From contig NZOF01000159.1 in assembly GCA_002695185.1 (NCBI GenBank), forward strand, positions 1 through 56,322: 56,322 bases of DNA. The letters are read 5' to 3'. Origin of the DNA: Erythrobacter sp. (lineage in GTDB: Bacteria > Pseudomonadota > Alphaproteobacteria > Sphingomonadales > Sphingomonadaceae). The notes below the pieces were generated by a model, which saw nothing but the letters and a program-made list of their open reading frames with translations, was not told the origin of the DNA and did no database searches. Both the position numbers and the translations under genes were made by a program. Shown piece by piece: positions 44,307 through 52,870 of this stretch (position 1 is its first letter; the number at the start of each line of letters is the position of its first letter).

Positions 44307-44903
44307 TCAGACCATCCGTTCCAGCCGCTGCATCAGAAGTTGCCTAGCGGCTAGAACGTCAGCCCTCGTGTCGGCAAGGAGATAGCGCGCAATAAGCCCC
44401 TCATTGGCGCGCAGAATTTCCAGAGCATCGTCAAGGCTGTCTATGCTGGGCTTCGATCCGCCATAGCCGAGATCGCGAAGCAACAGCACTTCGTAGGATG
44501 CCAGAGCCGGCGCCCATCCCCGCGCCGACGGGGCATTGCATACCGCGTCCAGCAGGGCGGAAAGCGCCTGATAGAGGCGCGGATAGGGATTGCGTTCGGG
44601 CAAGGCGCTGGCAGTGATGGCGCAGATCCACGCGATGGCTGCTGCGGGCAGCGGCTCGCTCAGCCAGGGGCCCCTGCTCTGCGAAAGTTCCAGCCGCGCG
44701 AACGGCAACTGGCTGTCGGACTTCGCGCGGATTTCCGCTTCGACGATATTGCCGGGGATGACTACGGGGCGCAGCTGCCGCCCGCGACCACCGGCGACAT
44801 AGGCTGCCACCACGCCATGCGCCTCTGTCAGCATGCGGGCGATGACTGCCGTCTCGCCATGCGGGCGGGCCGCAATCAGTATCGCAGGCGCGCGCAGCTG
44901 CAT
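44307..44903 (-). CDS. recO: DNA repair protein RecO
   Basis: 198 residues, short for RecO (usually 230-250). It has an N-terminal OB fold (APAILIAARPHGETAVIARMLTEAHG, then the G-R-R-like GGRGRQLRPVVIPGN) and a helical C-terminal domain. The zinc-finger cysteines of some RecO proteins are absent, as often in alphaproteobacteria. RecO loads RecA with RecR during gap repair. It is followed one base later by leuB and preceded by ubiK. Confidence 0.9.
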   Translation of the reverse strand: MQLRAPAILIAARPHGETAVIARMLTEAHGVVAAYVAGGRGRQLRPVVIPGNIVEAEIRAKSDSQLPFARLELSQSRGPWLSEPLPAAAIAWICAITASALPERNPYPRLYQALSALLDAVCNAPSARGWAPALASYEVLLLRDLGYGGSKPSIDSLDDALEILRANEGLIARYLLADTRADVLAARQLLMQRLERMV

Positions 44904-44935
44904 GGCCAGACCCTACCTTCCGGCAGGGATGAAGA

Positions 44936-45181
44936 TCACTTGTGCTTGGCTTCCAGCGCGGTGACGCGCGCTGCCAGGTCTTCGGCCTGTTCGCGGGCCT
45001 TGGCGGCCATCTGCTTGACCGCGTCGAATTCCTCGCGCGTGACGAAGTCCATGCCGCCGAACGCTTCCTTGGCCTTTTCGCGCGCGGTTTCACGCGCCTC
45101 GCGGGTCATTCCCGCAAGCGTACCGGCCGCCGAATTGGCGAGTTTGACGAAATCGGCGATCATGGGGTTCTGGCTCTGCAT
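44936..45181 (-). CDS. ubiK: Ubiquinone biosynthesis accessory factor UbiK (BMFP family)
   Basis: 81 residues. A helical, charged protein whose C-terminal half is a coiled coil (REQAEDLAARVTALEAKHK), with the family's FVTREEFDAVKQMAAKAREQ. UbiK trimers help UbiJ-bound ubiquinone precursors. No UbiJ gene is near. It lies upstream of recO on the same strand. Confidence 0.85.
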   Translation of the reverse strand: MQSQNPMIADFVKLANSAAGTLAGMTREARETAREKAKEAFGGMDFVTREEFDAVKQMAAKAREQAEDLAARVTALEAKHK

Positions 45182-45212
45182 GGCTCCTATCTAGGCGCCG
45201 CGCAGCCGCAGT

Positions 45213-45770
45213 TCAATTGCCGATGCGCACCCGTTCGACAGCGTCGCCGCCGCCCGCGCCATCCGCATCGGGATTGAGGCGCAGGAATTCATAATTGAGC
45301 AGCGCCGCGAAGCAGACCCAGGCGAGGTAGGGCAAGAGCAGCACTGCGGCCAGCCGGCGCACCTTCCAGAACAGCGCACTGACGACCAGAAGGCTGACAA
45401 CAATCAGACCGATGATCACCAGCGCCGCCGTAATCTGCTGCGCGGCGAAGAAGGTCGGCGTCCACGCAAGGTTGAGCGCGAAATGCACGGCAAACACCCA
45501 CAGGGCGGCTGTGCGTCCCCGCGCGCCCCATGCCGCCGCCACCAGCGCGACCGACAGGCCGATCATCACGTAGAGAATGCTCCACACGATGCCGAACCAC
45601 ATGGGCGCGGGAAAGATCGAGGGCTTTTCGAGCGCCTGGAACCACGCGCTGTCCGCCCCTGCCCCCATCTGCCCCGACAGGAACCCAAGCAGGACGCAAA
45701 GCGGCACGAGGAAAAGCGACCAGCGCAGGAAGCTGGCGCGTATCTGGGCATGCGATGCCAACATGTTCAT
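45213..45770 (-). CDS. tspO: TspO/MBR family tryptophan-rich sensory protein
   Basis: 185 residues with five hydrophobic helices, the standard TspO topology. Conserved elements are WFQALEKPSIFPAPMWFGIVW (W-x-x-x-x-K-P family motif), LNLAWTPTFFAAQQ, and LLPYLAWVCFAALLNYEFLRLN at the end. TspO binds porphyrins and takes part in tetrapyrrole and oxidative control in phototrophic or formerly phototrophic alphaproteobacteria. It is preceded by an SDR gene in the same direction. The start could be M1 or M3. Confidence 0.9.
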   Translation of the reverse strand: MNMLASHAQIRASFLRWSLFLVPLCVLLGFLSGQMGAGADSAWFQALEKPSIFPAPMWFGIVWSILYVMIGLSVALVAAAWGARGRTAALWVFAVHFALNLAWTPTFFAAQQITAALVIIGLIVVSLLVVSALFWKVRRLAAVLLLPYLAWVCFAALLNYEFLRLNPDADGAGGGDAVERVRIGN

Positions 45771-45837
45771 GGGCTAATCCTCGATCGCCGCACTTCGGCG
45801 CAGTGCATTCCGATGCACCGCGGCGGATGGGGGCCTG

Positions 45838-46857
45838 TCATAGTTTGACTATGCCTTTTTGCACAAGACTGCGCACCGTATCTTCCAGCGTCCGTTCGGC
45901 GGGCGTGAAGGTGAGGCCAAGCCTGTCTTCCGTATGGCGGCCCGAGACATCGCGCATATTGCCAAGCTCGCTCTTGATCTGGCGCATCTCCGGCATGAAC
46001 AGCGCCAGCAGCTTTACCAGCCAGTCCGGCATGCGGTGGCGGGGCACCTTGCGGGCGAGGTCCGGCGCGCTTTGCCGGATCGATTCCGCCATCTCGTCGA
46101 GCCACATGAACCGTTGGGAGGCGGGAAAGCGTTCGCCCCGCACCACCCCTGCAGGGGCCTCAATCGCACGCAGATGAGCCACGGCCACATCGCGTACGTC
46201 GGTCACGCAGACGCCCATGTTCGGAAGCAGCGGGATCGATCCGTCGACCAGCTTCTTCACCAGTTCCACGCTGGTCGAAAGGTCGCCGTCATGGACCGGC
46301 CCGAACACGGCGACCGGATTGATCGAGCAGAAGACCATCCCCGGCGCATTCATCGCAACCCAGTCGCGCGCGGCCCGCTCGGCCACGGTCTTGGACTGGA
46401 TATAGGGGGCAGGATTGGTGGTGAGATCGGTCCAGTCGGTATAGTCGAAATGGTCCTTGCCCGGCTGGCCATAGGCGATGGCGGCAGCCGAACTGGTCTG
46501 CACGAAACGCGTGATGCCCGCTTCATGCGCGAACTGGAGGACACGCAAGGTCCCGTCGCGTGCGGGAATGATCAGATCGTCCGCATTCTTGGGCACATCG
46601 AGCGGGAAAGGCGATGCGACATGCGCCACCGCGTCACACCCGTCGCAGGCCTGCGCCCAGCCGCTATCGGACAGCAGATCGGCGGAAAAGACCGTAAGTC
46701 GATCACCCGCCGCGGGCCAGCGCGCCCGCAATCGCGCCTCGCTTTTCGCGGCGTGGCGCACGGTGGTATGCACGGCGTACCCTTCCGCCAGCAGGCGGTC
46801 GATGATTTCGCCGCCGATATATCCCGTGCCTCCCGTAACGAGAACCGGACCTTTCAT
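45838..46857 (-). CDS. NAD(P)-dependent SDR family reductase (dihydroflavonol-reductase-like)
   Basis: 339 residues, extended SDR. The Rossmann motif VLVTGGTGYIGGEII starts at residue 5. The Ser of VQTSSAAAI and the Y-x-x-x-K of PAPYIQSK supply the catalytic triad. PFPLDVPKNADDLIIPA is characteristic of the aldehyde/dihydroflavonol reductase branch. The natural substrate is unknown (an aldehyde or ketone). It lies between glutathione reductase and TspO, all leftward, but gaps of 50-67 bases leave operon membership open. Confidence 0.87.
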   Translation of the reverse strand: MKGPVLVTGGTGYIGGEIIDRLLAEGYAVHTTVRHAAKSEARLRARWPAAGDRLTVFSADLLSDSGWAQACDGCDAVAHVASPFPLDVPKNADDLIIPARDGTLRVLQFAHEAGITRFVQTSSAAAIAYGQPGKDHFDYTDWTDLTTNPAPYIQSKTVAERAARDWVAMNAPGMVFCSINPVAVFGPVHDGDLSTSVELVKKLVDGSIPLLPNMGVCVTDVRDVAVAHLRAIEAPAGVVRGERFPASQRFMWLDEMAESIRQSAPDLARKVPRHRMPDWLVKLLALFMPEMRQIKSELGNMRDVSGRHTEDRLGLTFTPAERTLEDTVRSLVQKGIVKL

Positions 46858-46910
46858 ATGCCCTCCTGTTTGCGCCCGCGCGCGACAATAGGCGGGCCCG
46901 CGACGCAGCC

Positions 46911-48278
46911 CTACCGCATCAGTACGAGTTCTTCAGCCATCGTCGGGTGGATGGCGGTGGTCGCGTCGAAATCGGCCTTGGTCAGCCCGGCCTTCACGGC
47001 AATGGCCGCAGCCTGCATCATTTCCGGCGCTTCGGGCGCGATCATGTGAATGCCGACGATCTTGCCGGTCTCGCCATCGCAGATCATCTTGAACAGGCTG
47101 CGTTCGTTGCGGCCAGCCAGCACGTTTTTCATCGGGCGGAAATCGGACAGATAGACCTTCACACTGCCCAGCTGGTTCTTCGCCTCGCCCTCGGTCATGC
47201 CGACGGCGGCAATCGGGGGATGGCTGAACACCGCACTGGGAATGCAGCCGTGATCGACCGCGACCGGATCGCCCTTGCCGAACACCGTGTCGGCAAAGGC
47301 CTGCCCCTCGCGGATCGCGACGGGGGTCAGCTGGACGCGGTCGGTCACGTCGCCCACGGCATAGATGTGATCGACATTGGTCTTGCTGAAGCGATCGACC
47401 TTAACCTCGCCATTGTCGCCCAGTTCCACGCCGACCTTGTCGAGGCCCAGACCTTCGGTGTTGGGGATACGGCCCACGGCGAAGAGGACCAGATCGGCCT
47501 TTTCCTCGTCGCAGTCGGACATCTTCACGAAATAGCCGCCCTCATCGCAGGGCTTGATGTATTCGAAGGTCGTGTTGAAGCGGAACTTGATGCCCTTCAT
47601 CGTACTGATCTGAAGCAGCCGGTCGCGCACGGCCTCGTCATAGCTGCGCAGGAGGCGGTCACCGCGATTGACGATATGAACATCGCAGCCGAATTCGTTG
47701 AAAATGCCTGCGAATTCATTGGCGATATAGCCGCCGCCCGCAATGATGATCTTCTTCGGCAGTTCGTCGAGATGGAAGGCGTCGTTCGAACTGATCGCGT
47801 GCTCCGCGCCCTGGCATTCGGGCATGCGCGGACGCGCGCCCGTGGCGATAAGGATATGTTTCGCGGTTACCTTCTGGCCGCTTGCCAGCGTGATCTCATG
47901 CGGACCGGTGATCTCGGCCCGTTCCTTGAAGATGGTGACATCATGGCTTTCGAGCGTGTTGGTATAGGCTCCTTCGAGCCGGTCGACATCGGCCAGCACG
48001 TTGTCGCGCAGGACCTTCCAGTCGAACTTTCGCTCACCAATTTCCCAACCGAACTTCTGGCAGTCTTCCAGATCCTCGGCGAAATGGGCACCGTAGACGA
48101 GCATCTTCTTCGGCACGCAGCCGCGAATGACGCAAGTGCCGCCGACCCGGTGCTCTTCCGCGATCGCCACCTTCGCGCCATGCGCTGCCGAAACACGGCT
48201 GGCACGCACGCCCCCCGACCCTCCGCCGATGGTGAAAAGGTCGTAATCGTATTCGGTGGATTCGCTCGTGGCGACCAT
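46911..48278 (-). CDS. gor: Glutathione-disulfide reductase
   Basis: 455 residues. FAD-binding GGGSGGVRASRVSA, the redox disulfide GGTCVIRGCVPKK, the NAD(P)-binding GGGYIANEFAGIFNEFG with a following VNRGDRLLRSYDE, and the C-terminal AIHPTMAEELVLMR with the active-site His and Glu. It keeps glutathione reduced, using NADPH. The sequence is complete. It reads the same way as the RNA helicase gene, whose stop lies 68 bases upstream of its start. Confidence 0.93.
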   Translation of the reverse strand: MVATSESTEYDYDLFTIGGGSGGVRASRVSAAHGAKVAIAEEHRVGGTCVIRGCVPKKMLVYGAHFAEDLEDCQKFGWEIGERKFDWKVLRDNVLADVDRLEGAYTNTLESHDVTIFKERAEITGPHEITLASGQKVTAKHILIATGARPRMPECQGAEHAISSNDAFHLDELPKKIIIAGGGYIANEFAGIFNEFGCDVHIVNRGDRLLRSYDEAVRDRLLQISTMKGIKFRFNTTFEYIKPCDEGGYFVKMSDCDEEKADLVLFAVGRIPNTEGLGLDKVGVELGDNGEVKVDRFSKTNVDHIYAVGDVTDRVQLTPVAIREGQAFADTVFGKGDPVAVDHGCIPSAVFSHPPIAAVGMTEGEAKNQLGSVKVYLSDFRPMKNVLAGRNERSLFKMICDGETGKIVGIHMIAPEAPEMMQAAAIAVKAGLTKADFDATTAIHPTMAEELVLMR

Positions 48279-48346
48279 GCGGCGCTCCTGTCAGGCTCGG
48301 GGAATTGTGTCCCTTGCTAACCGGACCGCCGCTGGCAAGTTCCAAT

Positions 48347-49720
48347 TTACCTTGCGGCGCGCGACCGGTTGCGGCTGCGGTTGCGGTTACCGCCACCGGG
48401 CCGGCCCTGTCCGCCGCCCTGCCCTGCGCCGGCGGGTTTGCCCTTGCGCGCAGGATGCTTCTGCTTCGGCTTGTCCCTGCCTGCGGAACCACCGCCGGCC
48501 GGGCGCACCTTGGGGCGGGCCAGCTTGGGCTTCTGTTCGCGCTTGGTCGGGCCGACGCCTTCGACCACGGCGCGGAAATTGTCGGGCAGCGGCAGGCGCT
48601 CGAATTCCGCATCGGTCTTCTTGCGGATATCTTTCAGATAATCACGCTCGTCCTCGGCGCAGAAAGCGATCGCCACACCGTCACGGCCCGCACGCGCGGT
48701 ACGGCCGATGCGGTGGACATATTGCTCGGGCACATTGGGCAGTTCGTAATTCAGCACGTGGCTGACGCCGGGAATGTCGATCCCGCGTGCGGCCACATCG
48801 GTGGCGATCAGGATCGGCGTCTTGGCGCGCTTGAATTCATCGAGCGCCCGTTCGCGCTGCGGCTGGCTCTTGTTGCCGTGGATGGCGTTGGCGGGAATGC
48901 CGACCTGGCCCAGCTTCTTCACGATGCGGTCGCAGCCATGCTTGGTGCGCGCGAAAATCAGCACGCGCTCGAACTTGCCGGGCACCTCGTGTCGTTCGGA
49001 CAGGATCATTTCGAGCAGCGTCTGCTTTTCGTCCTGCTGGACCATGAAAAGATACTGGTCGATCCGTTCTGCCGTGCTGCTTTCGGGCGTCACGCTGACC
49101 TTGACCGGGTTGCGGCAATATTTGCCGACCAGTTCCTGAATCTGCCTGGGCATGGTGGCGCTGAAGAACAGCGTCTGGCGATTTTCAGGCACCAATTCGC
49201 TGATGCGGCGCAGCGCGTGGATGAAGCCGAGATCGAGCATCTGGTCCGCTTCGTCGAGCACGAGGATTTCGACCTTGTCGAGCGTGAACGCCTTCTGGTC
49301 GATCAGGTCGAGCAGGCGGCCCGGTGTGGCGACGAGGATATCGGTGCCCCGGTGCAGCTTGTTACGGTCCTTGTTGACCGAAGTGCCGCCCACGATGCTG
49401 TGCACCTTCAGGCCCGCCAGCGCGCCGTAATCCTTGGCGCTGTCGGCAATCTGGCCCGCCAGTTCGCGCGTCGGTGCAAGCACCAGCATGCGGCAGGATT
49501 TGAACGGCGTCTGGTTGTCGGCATCGCGCAGCCGGTCGATGCTGGGCAGCATGAAAGCCGCCGTCTTGCCGGTACCTGTCTGGGCAATGCCCATCAGGTC
49601 GCGGCCTTCCAGCACGGGCGGGATCGCCTGCGCCTGGATAGGCGTGGGTTCCTTGTAGCCCTTCAGGTCGAGCGCCTGGAGCACGGGCTGAGAAAGACCG
49701 AGATCGGTAAATTGTGTCAT
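48347..49720 (-). CDS. DEAD-box RNA helicase (RhlE-like)
   Basis: 457 residues from ATG 49720 (MTQFTDLGLS); a 46-residue upstream extension in the frame has no helicase similarity. Motifs are complete: Q motif EPTPIQAQAIP, AQTGTGKTAAF, PTRELAGQI, TPGRLLDL, VLDEADQMLDLGF, SATMP, and HRIGRTARAGRDG. The tail, about 80 residues, is arginine, glycine and lysine rich (GGQGRPGGGNRNRSRNRS), a likely RNA-binding tail. RhlE-type helicases remodel ribosome precursors and degradosome RNA, often under cold. Confidence 0.93.
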   Translation of the reverse strand: MTQFTDLGLSQPVLQALDLKGYKEPTPIQAQAIPPVLEGRDLMGIAQTGTGKTAAFMLPSIDRLRDADNQTPFKSCRMLVLAPTRELAGQIADSAKDYGALAGLKVHSIVGGTSVNKDRNKLHRGTDILVATPGRLLDLIDQKAFTLDKVEILVLDEADQMLDLGFIHALRRISELVPENRQTLFFSATMPRQIQELVGKYCRNPVKVSVTPESSTAERIDQYLFMVQQDEKQTLLEMILSERHEVPGKFERVLIFARTKHGCDRIVKKLGQVGIPANAIHGNKSQPQRERALDEFKRAKTPILIATDVAARGIDIPGVSHVLNYELPNVPEQYVHRIGRTARAGRDGVAIAFCAEDERDYLKDIRKKTDAEFERLPLPDNFRAVVEGVGPTKREQKPKLARPKVRPAGGGSAGRDKPKQKHPARKGKPAGAGQGGGQGRPGGGNRNRSRNRSRAAR

Positions 49721-49972
49721 GAAAACTCGCAAAATATGCGGCGCGCAGACGCAATGGTCGCGCGGCGCGGGTGTCAAACGACCCGCGTGAAAAGGGAAGT
49801 CCTTGTAAAAGACCGAGGCGCGGCCGGGGCGATGGATGTGTCCGCATCGCCGCTTCACGCTGGCTAGCGCGCTTCAGTACAGGGGAGATGAGGTAGAATA
49901 GCTCAGATGTCAATTGTATTCCGATCTCCGCCGTGTACTTAAATAAAAAACCAAGATGAAGAGGCTCCCTGA

Positions 49973-51337
49973 GTGAATAGAATTGCCATTATCACGACGC
50001 TGTCGCTCCTGCTTTTCGCATGCGGTGGTGAAGGGAACGGCTCTCCTGGGAGTTCGCCGCCAATTTCCAACCCAGCTCCATCACCATCACCATCTCCTAC
50101 TCCCAGCCCACCCCCTCCAGTTACCGCCGAAGGGTGGAAAGTCGAATACCTTCATATTTTTGGATTGTTCGCCGGAGCACCAACTCAGCCTGCGGGTCCT
50201 TTGATGCAAGCAAGCGACAACAATATATACGGCATTACTCTTTCGGGCGGAAGATACGACTGCGGGGACGGCAACCAAGGATGCGGTTCGATCTACAAAT
50301 ATGACGGCGACAGCATCTCCGTTATTCGACAGTTTAATCCGGATGATGAAGGAGGTTACTGGCCATCAGGCGGAGTAATCGAAGGAACAGATGGAATGCT
50401 CTATGGCTTAACATATTTCGGGGGGCCCGGCGGTGGTGGTGTCGCCTATCGAGTGGCTAAAAATGGGGCAGATTTCCAAGTTCTTCATAATTTTGGTGTG
50501 AACGACGCCGGGGGATCAAAACCGCAAGGTGAACTCGTCGAAGCATCTGACGGGTACTTCTACGGGGTCACTGCGGAAGGCGGAAGCAACATTTGCCCCC
50601 AAATACCTTTCAGTTATCCGAACTGTGGGACAGTATTCAAAATCTCTCGCAATGGTAATTTCGAGACCCTCTATTCCTTCGGAAAGTCAGTTTCTGATGG
50701 TGTCCAACCAAACGGGACCTTGTTGTTAGCCAGTAATGGAAGTCTTTATGGAACGACTTCAATGGGCGGCACCAACTCGTGTTCGAGCCCAAATAGCTGC
50801 GGCACATTTTTCAAAGTTACCTTGGACGGTTCCGTAACAGTACTTTATTCGTTCGGTGCCTCTCGAGACTTTCCTATCTCTCCGAACGGAGCATTGATCC
50901 AAGCACAAGATGGCTACATTTATGGTACGAGCCTTTCTGGCGGTCCTTGCGGATGTGGAACCGTATATCGAATGAGCTTAGATGGGTAATTTGCTAAAGT
51001 ATTTGATTTCCCAGATGACCCCTTATCCATCGAAGGTGGTGGTCCACGTGCGATAGTCGAAGGCGACGATGGCAATTTTTATGGACCAACCTCCGCCGGA
51101 GGGCTTTACGAGAATTCTGGTATAGGTGGAACTCTGTATCGCCTCTCCAAAGATGGTGAGGCGACGGTGCTTCACAGCTTCGGCCCAATGGACCAGCCTC
51201 ACGAACCTTTAGGCCCCTTGATGAAAGCCGCAGACGGGAGCTTTTACGGGGTTACAAGAAGTAACGGCGAGCTGGGATGGCAGCCACCTTACGCGGGAGC
51301 TGGAACACTTTACCGCTTAAGTCGCACCACCAATTAG
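49973..51337 (+). pseudogene. GloVer-type tandem repeat lipoprotein, interrupted by an in-frame TAA
   Basis: The frame opens at GTG 49973 (GAAGAGG upstream). A lipobox LLFAC gives a lipoprotein, followed by a proline/serine linker (about 30-50). Then come repeats of the form (G/P)-x-L-x-x-A-x-D-G-x-x-Y-G-x-T-x-x-G-G, seven in all: GPLMQASDNNIYGITLSGG, GGVIEGTDGMLYGLTYFGG, GELVEASDGYFYGVTAEGG and four more. The frame is stopped by TAA at 50987-50989, but the same frame continues to TAG at 51337 and holds the last two repeats (IVEGDDGNFYGPTSAGG, LMKAADGSFYGVTRSNG). One base change, for example from GAA, would restore it. Base composition is more AT-rich than its neighbours, which suggests transfer. 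A truncated but stable protein, or readthrough, cannot be excluded. Confidence 0.75.
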
Positions 51338-51507
51338 TGTCTCAGCAAAGCAAAGTCTGAGTAATTGCAACGGTCAATTTCAAAAATTCGTCCTCAGCCG
51401 GCAGCGCGGTCAGTAGCCCTTAAATCTGCCGGAAAAATCCTCAGGAACGGGACCGGGTTACTGGACGATCCTCGTTTAAGAACTCGAAGAAATACGTCCG
51501 ATGCCAG

Positions 51508-52611
51508 CTAAAGCTGCCGGAAGTTGAACGCCGCGTTGAGGGCGAAGACGGCGAGGCCTGCAAAGACCGACACGACCACGCGCGCCACCAGATAGTTCAT
51601 CGGCGTCCAGTGGGTCAGCACCCAGAACAGCCCGACCGTGACGGCCAGACCGACCACGGCATTGCCCAGGAACAGCAGATAGCCGGTTGATACCTTGCGG
51701 TCCGACCCGGCGAAGATCCAGGTGCGGCCGAAGACATAATGGATCGAATTGGCGACCATGAAGCTGATGCCCGTCGCGATCACGGGATCCATTCCCGCCT
51801 GTTCGACCAGCAGCCACAGCACGCCCAGCCCGACCAGGAAGACGCCGGTGCTGACCACCGTGTTGCGCAACAGCATGCCGCCGGCGCGGCGCGTCAGGAA
51901 ACGGTTCAGCACTGACAGGGTCTCAGGCGACCGCGACGCCGCGTAGCATTGGCTTGGGATTGTTTTCGCCCGCATCGCGCCATTCGGTCGCCGCGGCGCG
52001 CCGAACCACAGAAACAGCAGCGGTAGCTTGATGAACAGAAGTTCGGAATGGATCATCCGGTCGGTCCAGCGCTCCCACATATTGGGGGTGCGACGCTGGT
52101 TTTCCGCCAACCATTTGTCATAGGGCAGGAAGTGATCAGGCTCGTCGACATGGACGACCTCGAAGATCTTGTGCAGCGCCTTGTCCTGTTTGACGATGGG
52201 ATGGTTGAGCAGGATGTCGACCTGCTTCAGCCCGCGCTTCTCGGTCAGCGAGATGACGCGGCACAGCCGTTCGAACAGATCGTCGCTGGCGATGATGGCA
52301 TCGGTATCGAGGCTGTCGATCGAGGTGCCGAAGCTGATCTCGATGAAGCGGTCGATATGGCCGAAGGTCCGGTCCAGCGCGATCGGCATGGTGCCGCGCA
52401 GCTGGAACCAGCGCTTGAACATGGTGTAATGCTTGCGTTCGTCGGCGCGGTGCTTTTCGACCGCCGCGATCAGCTCGGTCGCCTCGGGATGCTTGGCCTT
52501 GACCGCCTCCAGCACACGGTCGAGCGCGGTGTACCCGCGATGTTCGTTATAGATGTAGATTGATCCCAGTAGGTCGAGATACCGGCGTGCGAACCATGAT
52601 TTCATCGTCAT
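51508..52611 (-). CDS. Ferritin-like helical domain joined to GtrA-type membrane domain (possible frameshift fusion)
   Basis: 367 residues. The first 215 are a helical soluble domain with E-x-x-x-x-E-x-x-H-like metal candidates (HRADERKHYTMFKRW, VHVDEPDHFLPYDK), resembling ferritin-like proteins. The last 115 are a GtrA-type membrane domain (LLRNTVVSTGVFLVGLGVL, YVFGRTWIF). The join (FGAPRRPNGAMRAKTIP, then SQCYAASRSPETL) is atypical. In the next frame the same bases read EWRDAGENNPKPMLRGVAVA and stop just where the GtrA start could lie. A one-base deletion near 51990-52010 would therefore have merged two genes. Whether it is a real fusion, a mutation or a sequencing error needs a homologue comparison. 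Function unknown; GtrA proteins help sugar-lipid transfer. Confidence 0.6.
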   Translation of the reverse strand: MTMKSWFARRYLDLLGSIYIYNEHRGYTALDRVLEAVKAKHPEATELIAAVEKHRADERKHYTMFKRWFQLRGTMPIALDRTFGHIDRFIEISFGTSIDSLDTDAIIASDDLFERLCRVISLTEKRGLKQVDILLNHPIVKQDKALHKIFEVVHVDEPDHFLPYDKWLAENQRRTPNMWERWTDRMIHSELLFIKLPLLFLWFGAPRRPNGAMRAKTIPSQCYAASRSPETLSVLNRFLTRRAGGMLLRNTVVSTGVFLVGLGVLWLLVEQAGMDPVIATGISFMVANSIHYVFGRTWIFAGSDRKVSTGYLLFLGNAVVGLAVTVGLFWVLTHWTPMNYLVARVVVSVFAGLAVFALNAAFNFRQL

Positions 52612-52870
52612 GGTTTACCACAGCTTACCCCGACCGTCACGATAATCCGCTTTCCTACAGACACGTGTCCCACATACAGACACGGCTCAATATTCGGCGC
52701 TCAACACGCAGTGCCGTGAGCGCCACCGTCAGTAGGAAAAACGGAAATTGACACCAGCCGAACAAAAACGCGCAATAACCTTCTGGGGAGACAGCGAAAT
52801 ACGAAGATCAGGAGTTTCTTGAAATAGCCCTGTCTGTGTCACGCCGCCCCCATTTGGCAGGCCGCCTGCG

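Noticed and set aside
46947..49867. Two long frames (457 and 520 codons) opposite glutathione reductase and the helicase
   Set aside because: Antisense shadows; their translations are low-complexity in His, Arg and Asp and match no family.
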